Below are positions 7,855 through 15,900 of a stretch of DNA of 40,481 nt, piece by piece. Under the pieces are notes generated by a model. It was not told the origin of the DNA and searched no databases. It worked only from the letters and a program-made list of their open reading frames with translations. Origin of the DNA: a virus; the IMG/VR virus record IMGVR_UViG_3300050035_000335, positions 1 to 40,481 of that record. The stretch is one strand, 5' to 3'. Both the position numbers and the translations under genes were made by a program. The stretch's first letter is position 1. The number at the start of each line of letters is the position of its first letter.

Positions 7855-9654
7855 ATGGGCAGTTTTAGAATATTTAATTTTCAGGATAATCAAGAGGAAG
7901 TTGTGCCGGTACCGGGTTGGGCGTTAAAACTCGGAAAAAAGCTCGGTAAACTCTTCGACCCGAATATCGGCCTGCAGCCTGTCAATAACCTAGGCTCTGA
8001 TAAAACATTAACGGATATGCTAGGGACGAGTGATACCAACTCGATGACTTCAATCCCGACGCAGTGGAAGGTTTTCCAGGATAGGAAATCTGTTTACCTA
8101 GATATAGAGGCCATGGATGGCCAGGATGAAGTGGTTGCCACGGCATTAGACATTACGGCGAGTAATGCTACCGATTTTCTTGATGATGAGCCCTCGCGCC
8201 TGCAGTTTCGTTCCAAAGACGCACGTGTAAGTAAGATACTTAATGATCTTAGAACACGATTGGAACTTGATGATAGTGTAACCTGGCAGCTCGCCCGAGA
8301 TATGGCTATGCACGGGTCTATTTTTCGGGAAGTGGTTATTGACGCAAAATTGATGAAGATTGTTGATTTCAAGCAAACACTCCCTTTCCAGATTTACCCG
8401 AAAACCAATATGAAGGGGGACAAACAGCCTGGATGGCTCGTCAAAGTTGAGCAGGATATCTACAACGGGGGAGGACAGAGTTTAGATGAATGGCAGATTT
8501 GTCCATTCCTCTTTGGGTCTAAACGAGGTTATCTTACAACTCCTCCCTTAGCCGCCGCTCGCAGGGGATGGTATCGACTGAATAAGATGGAAGACGGCAT
8601 GGCCGTGGCAAGACTAGTTCGTGCTTATGATAAACTTGTTCATAAAATCCCCGTTCAGCAGCAGTGGGCTACTGACGATATTCTCAAAACTATTAAACGG
8701 TATAAAGACGCAATCACTAAGCGCAAGATGGAGAATAATGATGGATCGACAACGCAGCTTGATGCACCACTGGATGTCGCCACGGATTTTTACATGCCGG
8801 ATGATGGCACGAATCGGGGGGATGTCAAAGTTCTCACGAGTAACAATCAGCAGCTCGGAAATCTTAACGACCTTCTTTATAGTCGAGAAAAACTGCTGGT
8901 CAGGCTTAAAGTTCCTATTAGCTCCCTTCAGCTTACCAGTGCACAAAAGACGCACATATCGAAAGGTGGCGGGGGGGTTTCTGAAGCGCAGATAGAGTTT
9001 GCGAGGCATCTGAGAAACATTCAGGCCGTGATTCGTCGGGGATATTATCGCCTGGGCGATATGGAACTTCTACTAAACGGAATAATTCCTACGGTAGGAT
9101 TATACGAGGTAGTATTAAGAGATATAGACACAGCAGATCCCGCCAGTGATGCACAAATCCTTCTGACCTGCGCCCAGGCGGCTGTGTACTTTGTCGAAGC
9201 CTTCGGCGCTCTTCCGACTGAGCTGCTGGCCAGCAAATTCCTCTCCCTCACACCGGATCAGCAAATAATGATGGACAAATTCCTCACTGCCGATGGGGAC
9301 AAGATCACAGAGCTGCGTATGAAAGCTCTTGCGGAGGAAGCGGCTCCTGGGGCACGCCCTATACCCCCTGCAGCAGCCGGAGGTTCTACCGGAAAAGGGT
9401 CTGGCAACAGTAACAAGTCGAGGGCGGCTAGATCATCCGAGCAAAAAGGTGGATCGAAGGCAGCACAGCAGGGAGAAATACCGCTAGAAGATTTAGTTTC
9501 TGTCTTTGCTGCTTTACAGCAAAATATTAATAGCGATCTTACCAACGCCGGTGTGGAGTTTGTTCCAGATGTGGATGAAAGTTTTAAGAACCTCATTCGC
9601 CAGAACCTACGCGATATAGCAACGGTTGGGGAACTGGATATTACGGAAGATTAA
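7855..9654 (+). CDS. Portal protein (T4 gp20-like)
   Basis: Forms the dodecameric ring at the capsid vertex through which DNA is packaged and ejected. The 599-aa protein has T4-type portal features: W-K-V-F-Q-D-R-K-S-V-Y-L-D-I-E, D-E-V-V-A-T-A-L-D-I-T-A-S-N-A (residues about 88-102), a central segment ending NDLLYSREKLLVRLKVPISS, and the long wing and stem region. A Gly/Ser/Lys-rich linker (about 500-545, AAGGSTGKGSGNSNK) separates an acidic C-terminal tail. AGAGGAA precedes ATG 7855. The position between terminase and protease/capsid genes supports the call. Confidence 0.88.
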   Translation: MGSFRIFNFQDNQEEVVPVPGWALKLGKKLGKLFDPNIGLQPVNNLGSDKTLTDMLGTSDTNSMTSIPTQWKVFQDRKSVYLDIEAMDGQDEVVATALDITASNATDFLDDEPSRLQFRSKDARVSKILNDLRTRLELDDSVTWQLARDMAMHGSIFREVVIDAKLMKIVDFKQTLPFQIYPKTNMKGDKQPGWLVKVEQDIYNGGGQSLDEWQICPFLFGSKRGYLTTPPLAAARRGWYRLNKMEDGMAVARLVRAYDKLVHKIPVQQQWATDDILKTIKRYKDAITKRKMENNDGSTTQLDAPLDVATDFYMPDDGTNRGDVKVLTSNNQQLGNLNDLLYSREKLLVRLKVPISSLQLTSAQKTHISKGGGGVSEAQIEFARHLRNIQAVIRRGYYRLGDMELLLNGIIPTVGLYEVVLRDIDTADPASDAQILLTCAQAAVYFVEAFGALPTELLASKFLSLTPDQQIMMDKFLTADGDKITELRMKALAEEAAPGARPIPPAAAGGSTGKGSGNSNKSRAARSSEQKGGSKAAQQGEIPLEDLVSVFAALQQNINSDLTNAGVEFVPDVDESFKNLIRQNLRDIATVGELDITED

Positions 9655-9656
9655 AA

Positions 9657-10031
9657 ATGAAAAAGTTACAACGACAAATTGCTCTTCTTTACGCTACCTA
9701 CCTGGGTACGGTTCCCTTCTTTACGTTTTGTCTTATGCTTATATTAGTAGGGGTAGTTGCTGCGTGTCTTCCGAAATTTGCCTGGGTTGTGCTTGTTGTC
9801 TCTTTTATTTCGCAGACCGTTATTCAGCTTCTTAGTCTGCCCGCCTTGCAAATACTATCAGTGGAGGCAGAAGCACAGCGCCAGGAAGATCATGCAACAG
9901 TTATGTCTTCCCATGCACTGCAGGTAGAGAACAACGCCCGGGTAGAAACCCTTTTAGGGGGAGTGCATGCCCTTATTTCGGAACTGCATACTTTACACTT
10001 CCAAGATAGCATTTCTGATGACCACGAATAG
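9657..10031 (+). CDS. Two-helix membrane protein, DUF1003-like
   Basis: Probably an inner-membrane protein of 124 aa. Two hydrophobic segments lie at about residues 13-37 (YLGTVPFFTFCLMLILVGVV) and 42-64 (FAWVVLVVSFISQTVIQLLS). They are followed by a cytosolic helical tail in which A-Q-R-Q-E-D-H-A-T and VENNARVETLLGGVHALISEL recall the RxxxRD...N.kaEleI..L pattern of DUF1003 proteins. It starts 2 nt after the portal stop and so is co-translated. A holin or superinfection-exclusion role is possible, but nothing in the sequence decides it. The mobile RHH/HNH module inserts just downstream. Confidence 0.65.
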   Translation: MKKLQRQIALLYATYLGTVPFFTFCLMLILVGVVAACLPKFAWVVLVVSFISQTVIQLLSLPALQILSVEAEAQRQEDHATVMSSHALQVENNARVETLLGGVHALISELHTLHFQDSISDDHE

Positions 10032-10067
10032 TTCAACACATCCTTTGAAATGTCTCCACATGTATTT

Positions 10068-10174
10068 AGCCCGCCGCAAGCACCCCTGCTTTAGCGGGGC
10101 GTTAGGCGGGCTTGCCGAAGGTCCCCGAAACAAAGCCTTTAGGCCGAGCGAAGTGAGTTCGGCTTTCGTGAGAC
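10068..10174 (+). repeat. Left-end palindromes of the HNH element
   Basis: AGCCCGCC (10068-10075) pairs with 10105-10112. Inside it CCCC-T-GC, a TTTA loop and GC-GGGG (10083-10099) form the typical subterminal hairpin with an unpaired T. Further on lie GCCGA/TCGGC and a TTTCGT-GAG-ACGAAA hairpin. The stretch is highly structured and non-coding. Confidence 0.55.
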
Positions 10175-10182
10175 GAAAATAG

Positions 10183-10229
10183 GTGTTGACAAAAGTGTTG
10201 ATAACGTGTATTTACATTGTGTATACAAT
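10183..10229 (+). promoter_or_regulatory. Iterated GTGT repeats, candidate RHH operator
   Basis: GTGTTGACA (10183), GTGTTGATA (10195), GTGTATTTACA (10206) and GTGTATACA (10219) recur every 11-13 nt, about one helical turn, across the -35 and spacer of the promoter. ATTGT-GTAT-ACAAT (10216-10229) is palindromic. This suits binding by the ribbon-helix-helix protein encoded just downstream. Confidence 0.4.
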
Positions 10230-10239
10230 ATGCTATAAT
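10211..10239 (+). promoter_or_regulatory. Sigma70-type promoter of the RHH-HNH operon
   Basis: -35 TTTACA (10211-10216), a 17-nt spacer, and an extended -10 TGCTATAAT (10231-10239). The start codon follows only 5 nt after the -10, so the transcript is predicted to be leaderless or nearly so. Confidence 0.7.
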
Positions 10240-10244
10240 GGTAT

Positions 10245-10403
10245 ATGAAAAAACCTTCTAACTTTCGTCTCAGCGAAGAAGCATTGCGGATTTTGATTGT
10301 GATTTCCGAACACAAAGGTATAGGACGCACCGCTGTTCTTGAACTGATTATCCGAGAGTACGCCGCACAATCAAAACTTGATAAGGGTGAGGTTCAACAG
10401 TGA
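10245..10403 (+). CDS. Ribbon-helix-helix (CopG/Arc-type) regulator, 52 aa
   Basis: Too short for most gene callers, but well placed. It starts right behind a strong promoter and ends in a GTGA overlap with the HNH gene. The translation begins MKKPSNFRLSEEALRILI and continues ISEHKGIGRTAVLELIIREYAAQ. That is a beta strand (NFRLS) followed by two helices with the G-x-x-R-T-A-V-L-E-L-I-I-R-E-Y signature common to RHH proteins, which bind DNA as dimers. It most likely represses its own operon through the GTGT repeats that overlap the promoter, limiting expression of the nuclease. Autoregulation is an inference. Confidence 0.7.
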   Translation: MKKPSNFRLSEEALRILIVISEHKGIGRTAVLELIIREYAAQSKLDKGEVQQ

Positions 10404-11014
10404 AAAGCAACACCATATCGCGGCGGCAGTCGGAAGGGCTTTGCGTCCAGTGTGGCTCGGAACGCGGAAACTCGGCTACAAAAATAAGGTGTCGGCCTTG
10501 TGCTGATTTGCACAACGCAAAAGGACATCCGCACCGCAGTTCGGGATTTTGCTTCGATTGTCGTACCCCGCTGACGGATAGTGTGGGGCGGCGTTGTGTC
10601 GTGTGTGCAGAAAAAAGCAATCAAGCGACAAAAAACAGAGTTCAGAAATACAAGAAGGCTGGTCACTGTGTCCAGTGTGGGAACACAGAGGTTGTTACCA
10701 AAGGCGTATACCACCTTTGTACTACTTGCTACTTCCGTAAAACCGCTAAACAAAGATTGGGGTCAGCAACGCGCTGGAAAGAACTGGAAGACCTTTGGAT
10801 AAAACAGGATGGTATCTGTCCCTACACAGGCTCCAAACTAATACTCGGTGTTGACGCTTCGTTAGACCACATTCTGCCATCAAGCAGATTTCCTGAACAC
10901 AGACACGACATCAATAATGTTGAGTGGGTTCATTATCGTGTAAACGAAATGAAAAAAGACTGGACGAAAGAAGAATTCCTCCAATTCATGCGAGGTATTC
11001 TCGCAAATGTGTAG
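10400..11014 (+). CDS. Zinc-ribbon HNH endonuclease
   Basis: 204 aa with a GTG start overlapping the RHH stop. The N-terminal half holds three paired CxxC zinc ribbons (C15/C18-C31/C34, C51/C54-C66/C69, C90/C93-C107/C110). The C-terminal half is an HNH nuclease core: GICPYTG (C140), S-L-D-H-I-L-P-S-S (D156-H157), N-N-V-E-W-V-H-Y-R-V-N-E-M-K. It is expected to cut DNA and promote spread of the element. It is not an IscB or IshB: no PLMP domain, RuvC or bridge helix is visible. The position corresponds to that of tnpB in an IS605 element, directly upstream of a structured right end. Confidence 0.85.
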   Translation: MKSNTISRRQSEGLCVQCGSERGNSATKIRCRPCADLHNAKGHPHRSSGFCFDCRTPLTDSVGRRCVVCAEKSNQATKNRVQKYKKAGHCVQCGNTEVVTKGVYHLCTTCYFRKTAKQRLGSATRWKELEDLWIKQDGICPYTGSKLILGVDASLDHILPSSRFPEHRHDINNVEWVHYRVNEMKKDWTKEEFLQFMRGILANV

Positions 11015-11104
11015 AGATAGATAGAGCCGTTGGGCGTCAACGCAAGGCACTGGCCTAAGCGTAGCCCAAGAAGCCGTCGGGCTTTAGCCCGTGCGGAGTG
11101 TCAC
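11015..11104 (+). ncRNA. Structured 3' region of the HNH element, omega-RNA-like
   Basis: Between the HNH stop and TCAC, TTGGGC pairs with GCCCAA around an inner GGC/GCC region. Then come AAGAAGCC and the CGGGC-TTTA-GCCCG hairpin. The order GCGTAG, AAGAAGCC, CTTTAG hairpin, TGTCAC also occurs at the 3' end of the tnpB gene and its right end here, where omega RNA is made in TnpB systems. Expression and guide function are inference. Confidence 0.4.
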
Positions 11105-11149
11105 AAATAAATAGTTATTCTACTAGGTCTTATTTCTCTAATTTTCATG

Positions 11150-11155
11150 TATAAT
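11150..11155 (+). promoter_or_regulatory. Possible -10 before the DUF932 gene
   Basis: TATAAT preceded by TG (TGTATAAT), 55 nt upstream of the DUF932 start. A small CACTT/AAGTG hairpin follows in the leader. No good -35. Confidence 0.35.
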
Positions 11156-11210
11156 TATCCTATTACACACTTAATCAAGTGCATTAGAGTTATGAGAGGC
11201 AATTAAATAA

Positions 11211-12410
11211 ATGGAAGTTAAACCCACACGGGGGCGAGTAGATACGCAAGTTGTGCAAAAAAATGATGCCGGAGCGGTTTATGGCGGCACCATTATTGAA
11301 GGAAATGTGACGGTGCGAGAGGCTCTGGAACTATCTGGTCTTAATTGGAGTGTTGGTCTGGAGCCTCTGCTCTCTCCAACACTTCCTTCCTATGATGAAG
11401 CTACTGCGGAAACGTCTCCTGTATTAGAAGCGGAGGTCTGCTTAAAGACCGGTAATCGGGAGGTCATTCCGGGATTAAAGGCGCGTTATATTAAATCGGC
11501 TGAGCGCACCTCTGCAGGTAAATTCCTCAATGTACCGGTTGGTCTCGTTGATGTGGTGCCAACGCAAGTTGTTCCTGGGTATTACGCCACTATGCGTCAG
11601 GATAATAGGGCTGTGCTAGGCGTTGTTAAGAGTCGTTATAACGTAATGCAAAACATTCAGGCGTTTGACTGGATTGATGCGATACTTGGGCAGGATGGCG
11701 CTTGTATTAGCTCAGCAGGCGCTCTTTACGGGGGGCGCATGACCTGGATATGTGTAGACCTCGGCGGCTTTGATGTACTCCCTGGGGATGAAATTAGGAA
11801 GCATATTCTCATAGTTAATAGTCATGATGGCACGAGCAATCTGGTTGTGCAAATGCTGCCTTTTAGACTTGTGTGCCAGAATATCTTAAACTTCCATGGA
11901 CTGAAATCGGGGTCGGAAGAACTGAAAGTACGACATAGTAAAGGGATGTTTAAAAAGTTGGAAGTGGCTAAGGATACATTTATCCAAGCCCACAGGAACT
12001 TTGATAACGTGGCCAAGATTTATCAGGAATTCTCCAACGTAATTGTTACTCCTCAGCAGCAAAAGGATATTATCTACAATGCACTAAGTGTTCCGGAGGG
12101 AGAGGTTCAGGCATTCTTTCAGTCCGGGCAGCGAGCGGAGGAGGAAGGTAATTACAAGAGTCCACAATGGGTCAATCAAGTCGTTGATATTGAGCGGGCA
12201 ATTGAGGCCGGACCTGGGAATGAATTTGGGAAGGGATCAATCTGGTCAATCTATAATGGACTGACTTATTACTATGATTACCTGCGGCACGTACGCGGGG
12301 AATCGAGTAAGCCAGACCTTGTGATCGAAAGCAAGATCAGTGGTTATTCGGCCAAAATGAAGGCTAAAAGTTTTATCTCCTGCTACAATGCTTTGCGTAT
12401 GGCTGCTTAA
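11211..12410 (+). CDS. DUF932 phage/plasmid-related protein (TIGR03299 type)
   Basis: 399 aa. The conserved order is W-S-V near residue 46, then D-N-R-A-V-L-G-V-V-K-S-R-Y-N-V-M-Q-N (about 131-148), G-A-L-Y-G-G-R-M-T-W, L-I-V-N-S-H-D-G-T-S, P-F-R-L-V-C-Q-N-I-L, then W-S-I-Y-N-G-L-T-Y-Y-Y-D. All are typical of DUF932 proteins common in phages and plasmids. The biochemical function of the family is not established; a role in DNA metabolism or DNA protection is suspected. GAGAGG lies upstream of the ATG. The gene stands alone between its own possible promoter and a strong terminator, so it is an independent unit within the head cluster. Confidence 0.85.
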   Translation: MEVKPTRGRVDTQVVQKNDAGAVYGGTIIEGNVTVREALELSGLNWSVGLEPLLSPTLPSYDEATAETSPVLEAEVCLKTGNREVIPGLKARYIKSAERTSAGKFLNVPVGLVDVVPTQVVPGYYATMRQDNRAVLGVVKSRYNVMQNIQAFDWIDAILGQDGACISSAGALYGGRMTWICVDLGGFDVLPGDEIRKHILIVNSHDGTSNLVVQMLPFRLVCQNILNFHGLKSGSEELKVRHSKGMFKKLEVAKDTFIQAHRNFDNVAKIYQEFSNVIVTPQQQKDIIYNALSVPEGEVQAFFQSGQRAEEEGNYKSPQWVNQVVDIERAIEAGPGNEFGKGSIWSIYNGLTYYYDYLRHVRGESSKPDLVIESKISGYSAKMKAKSFISCYNALRMAA

Positions 12411-12449
12411 AAAACTTACTATCCTAGTAACGGTAGGAGAGAAGAAGAA

Positions 12450-12500
12450 AAAGCCTCACTAAGAATTTTCAAGGTTCAGAGTGAGGCTTTTTCTTTTTTC
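12450..12500 (+). terminator. Strong bidirectional intrinsic terminator
   Basis: AAAAAGCCTCACT pairs with AGTGAGGCTTTTT (13 bp), followed by CTTTTTT on the + strand; the A-rich left flank would serve the minus strand. It ends the DUF932 transcript. Confidence 0.88.
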
Positions 12501-12892
12501 AGCATACGAACACGCTGAGGCTTGAGACAATCAATATTTCAATTCTTTACGTTTCAAATTTCAATGCCTAAAAGGTGCGATTAAATAATTTATCGGCGGT
12601 CGGTCAGATTAGAAGCGAAACGTTCCAAAGAGTAGCAGGATTGCTCCTGGGATAGCTAAATGTACTAATTTTGCTAAAAATCCAACCGACCTGAGCCAAT
12701 TTCCGCTTAGTGCAAAAGAGTGGGCCTATAATAGCGGTTGCTCTTTTGAGGGAGTGCCTGTTGGTATAAGCGTTATCCATGCGAGGGTACTTTTGGTTAC
12801 CGACGATCTCTTTATACCTTATTTTTCTTTTTTTGTGTCAAGTGGACAGAAAAAACTTTATCTTATCCCAGGAAACTCATAGTCCCCGCATG
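12501..12892 (+). other. Long non-coding interval with hairpins
   Basis: No convincing gene in 390 nt. GGTCGGT (12598-12604) pairs with ACCGACC (12685-12691). Inside this are CAGGA-TTGC-TCCTG (12636-12649) and TAGC-T-AAAT/ATTT-T-GCTA (12653-12676). A separate 8-bp hairpin CAAAAGAG/CTCTTTTG spans 12713-12748. It may be a structured RNA or a regulatory region for the capsid gene; origin unknown. Confidence 0.35.
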
Positions 12893-12938
12893 TTACACTA
12901 ATTATGTAACGTTCAAACGTTGCCAGCAATTAGTGTAA
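12893..12938 (+). promoter_or_regulatory. 11-bp inverted repeat in the capsid gene leader
   Basis: TTACACTAATT (12893-12903) is perfectly complementary to AATTAGTGTAA (12928-12938), with AACGTT-like repeats in the loop. It directly abuts the Shine-Dalgarno AAGGAAG (12937-12943). It could be a 5' stabilising hairpin of this highly expressed gene or an operator; TGTTACACT (12891-12899) also resembles a weak extended -10. Confidence 0.5.
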
Positions 12939-12949
12939 GGAAGTAAAAA

Positions 12950-15900
12950 ATGAAGAGTCAATTAGCTAAGCTGAGGCTACAAAACCTTACTCGTGAAACG
13001 TTGACAGCGCTGCTCAAGCAAGAAATTCAAGCACCGGAAACTGTTCTTCTGCAAGACCACTATAACATAGCGGGATCGTTTGAAGAACATGTATCGGATG
13101 TGCTAGGGGCATTTCGAGCCTGGAGACGGGAGGACGATAACGATGATTACTGCTATAGCTGTTTACTCAGCATATTACCAGGGACTATCGTTTTCTATAC
13201 CGATTACTACTATGAGACCGGTGGAACTAAGTATTACACCGTGAGCTACTCCGCAAGTGGTGGCCAGATTGTAGTAGGCAGCGACGTTCAACGAGTCGAT
13301 GTAGAGATGATAGTAACTGATCTAGGCATTGGCAGCGATGAAGATGGCTACAGCAGCCAAGAAAATACACAGAAAGAGAATTCTATGGCGCAGATTAAAC
13401 AAGCGAACGAGGGAAAAGAGGGCAATGACGTGGTGAAAGCTGCGGATAGTCTTACACCCCAGGTTGGCAATGCCGGGGTCCCAGACCTCACAGCGGGAAC
13501 TACCGAGGCCGATCAGACGCCCACGAGCATTCCTGACCAAGTTAATGCTGCTAAGGCAGCAACCCCGGTCGAATACTCAGGTACAGAGGGTGTGGGAACC
13601 GGCGATACTGCTTCGGCAACTACGGCTCCTAGTACTAAGGAAGGACTTGCCGATGAAGCCGCTGGACTTAAGAATACGGCTACCGGCGATGGTTATAGCG
13701 CAGTTAATGCTGCGTTTAATACGTATGCGGGAGGCGGCCATGCAGGCGGCGGAGCAGCAGGGAGCAGTGGTACGCAGAAGCAGGCGATGCCTCTTATTCA
13801 GTCTGTTTGCAATGATCTCGCTCAGCAATCACTGAGCTATGTAAAACTTCAGTCTGTAGAGACGGACGCCAGTGGTAAGAAGCTGATGCACATTCAAGGC
13901 ATTGCAACCCGCGCTGATATTGTCAACGGTATGGGAGAAGTTTATCCTCTCAGCGTTTGGGAAGCCAACCTCCCGACTATGAACGAGCAAGCTACGGCAG
14001 GCAAGTTCCTGGGCAAGGTGGAACATCCCGCGCAAGAACAAGGACTCGTAGACACAGCAATCAAGTTTGACAAGTTCTGGCTTCAGGGCTCGGATGTCTG
14101 GTTTGATGCAACGATTGTTCCGACCGAGCCTTATGGCAAAAACCTGCAGGCCATGCTTGAAGCAGGTGTTGCTATTGATTTGTCCAGTCGTGGATATGGC
14201 ACGATGAAACAGGCCGACTGGCGTGGAGTCAGTAGGAAAGTTATCCAAGATGACTTCAGTTGTGTAGCCTTCGATGCTGTATGGCACGGAGCTTCGACCG
14301 GGAGCGGGGTCACGACCGCCAAATATCAGTCAACGACAGGTACCACGGCTGAAGCCGACGGAACCGAGAAAGTAGAGATTACACAAGCTATGGAACTGAC
14401 CCAGGCACAGAAAGACGCTGCGGCCCTACGAGCTGTACGCGAAGTGAACGATTATCGCTCGGATCTGCTGAAGCAGTCTGCGGGTGAACTCAGTGAACTT
14501 GGCAACAAGACACTAAAGAACGCGCTGGAGCAGTGCAAGGATATTGAAAGCCTGCACACAACATACCAGGCATTTTTGCCTACTATAAAGCAGAGCTTTC
14601 CGAAGCCTTCGGCTGAGGCCCTCACGCAGAGCAACACCTATGCTCCTCAGTTTTATGTCACTAAGAGCGAAGCTGAGCATGCCCCTAAGACCGTTGGCGA
14701 ACTGTTTGACCGCATGGTACAGGATCTTCCTACCACGTTCCCAGGCGGCGACCCTGGCAATTCCCCAATCGGATCTAAGTTCAGCAATCCTCGCTTAATT
14801 TGCAAGCAGATGCTCGTGAATACTGCGAATGAAGCGCACGGCGCTTTTAACGGCCGTGCAGCGGCTCGGGGCCTTCTCGCGCTTGAGCAGGGCAATGTCG
14901 AGCGTGCGGGGGATATCTTGACCCAGGCGCTTGAAAATGGTTCGACCATTGCGAACGGCAACGCTGTTAATGATGGCGCTCCGCTTTCTGCTCCTCTGAT
15001 CTTTCCGCTAATCCGCCGAGTTTTTCCACAGTACATCATGAATGAGATTGCCTCAATCCAGCCGATGGACCGACCACAGGGTAAAATCTTCTACCTAGAT
15101 GCGTATCGCACCGGTGCCTCCGATGGTGATACCGGTTCTACCTCCGATCCTCTTGGTACGGGTACTGCTGGTGAGCAGAGAATTGACCTCAATACTTCTG
15201 CGAATCCTTTTAATACCTCGTATGCGAACAACTCGACGGAAGGGTCTGCCGCTCAGATTATCCGTTTGCGTCTCAACAACATCACGGTCAATGCTTATAC
15301 CAAGAAACTCGGCGCGGACTGGTCAATTGAGGAAATGCAGGATCTCCGGGCGTATCACGGCCTTGATGCCGCGCAGGAATTGATGGGTGCAGTTGCCAGG
15401 GAAATGGCCCTTGAGTGGAATGGTTCTGTTCTCAACGATATGCTGGCTCAGGCGACGGCGAGCTCGGCCACATTCGGTACTGTTGCTCCGGCAACGGGTT
15501 TCCCAAATCAAAAGGACTGGGATGAATATATCTGGACCTATATCTCAAACCTGGACAACCAGATTTTCGCACAGAGAAATGGCCCTTTAACACACATCGT
15601 GGCCGGTGTAGATGCCGCTCTTGCTCTTGGCAAGTCGTTTAGGCTTACGGCTCCTATCAATGGCAAGGACTCTGAGCTCAATGAACTGTATCCTGGTACT
15701 ACTTTCTTTGGAACTGTGACTTCCCCAAGCGGCGGACGTTACAAGATTTTCCGAACAAACTTCTGGGGTACGGGAACTGCGAATGGTTCTCAGATACTCG
15801 GCATTCGCAAGGGTGCTGATTGGTCTGATACCGCTTACGTCTGGGCGCCCTACACCGATTATGTTACGCCGCAACTTACCGACCCGGCGGACTTCTCGCA

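Larger units (their letters stand above)
10060..11104 (+). mobile_element. Candidate IS200/IS605-type element carrying RHH and HNH genes
   Basis: About 1.04 kb; left boundary approximate, right boundary set by TCAC (11101-11104). The left end has an outer 8-bp stem (10068-10075/10105-10112) around a TTTA-loop hairpin (10083-10099). The right end has a CGGGC/GCCCG hairpin with a TTTA loop (11078-11091) flanked by CCG/CGG. The right end reads AAGAAGCC, stem, CTTTAG, stem, TGTCAC, as does the right end of the tnpA/tnpB element at 16063. The element contains only the RHH and HNH genes, in one orientation. The neighbouring phage genes are intact, so it sits between genes and is not an intron. Confidence 0.6.

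Noticed and set aside
10400-11014. Assignment of the HNH protein as IshB or an IscB fragment
   Set aside because: No PLMP domain, bridge helix or RuvC motif; instead three zinc-ribbon pairs precede the HNH core.
10032-11210. Group I or II intron carrying the HNH gene
   Set aside because: The flanking genes are complete and the module lies between them, so there is no interrupted exon; end hairpins match an IS605-type element instead.
12598-12691. Cloverleaf-like fold with a 7-bp acceptor-like stem
   Set aside because: No T-loop GTTCRA sequence, no plausible anticodon arm and no CCA; not a tRNA.
12609-12820. Minus-strand reading with a hydrophobic end (LVHLAIPGAILLLFGTFRF)
   Set aside because: An in-frame TAG and another stop split it, no start codon or RBS fits, and TAG is used as a normal stop by other genes here. 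Treated as chance or a relic.
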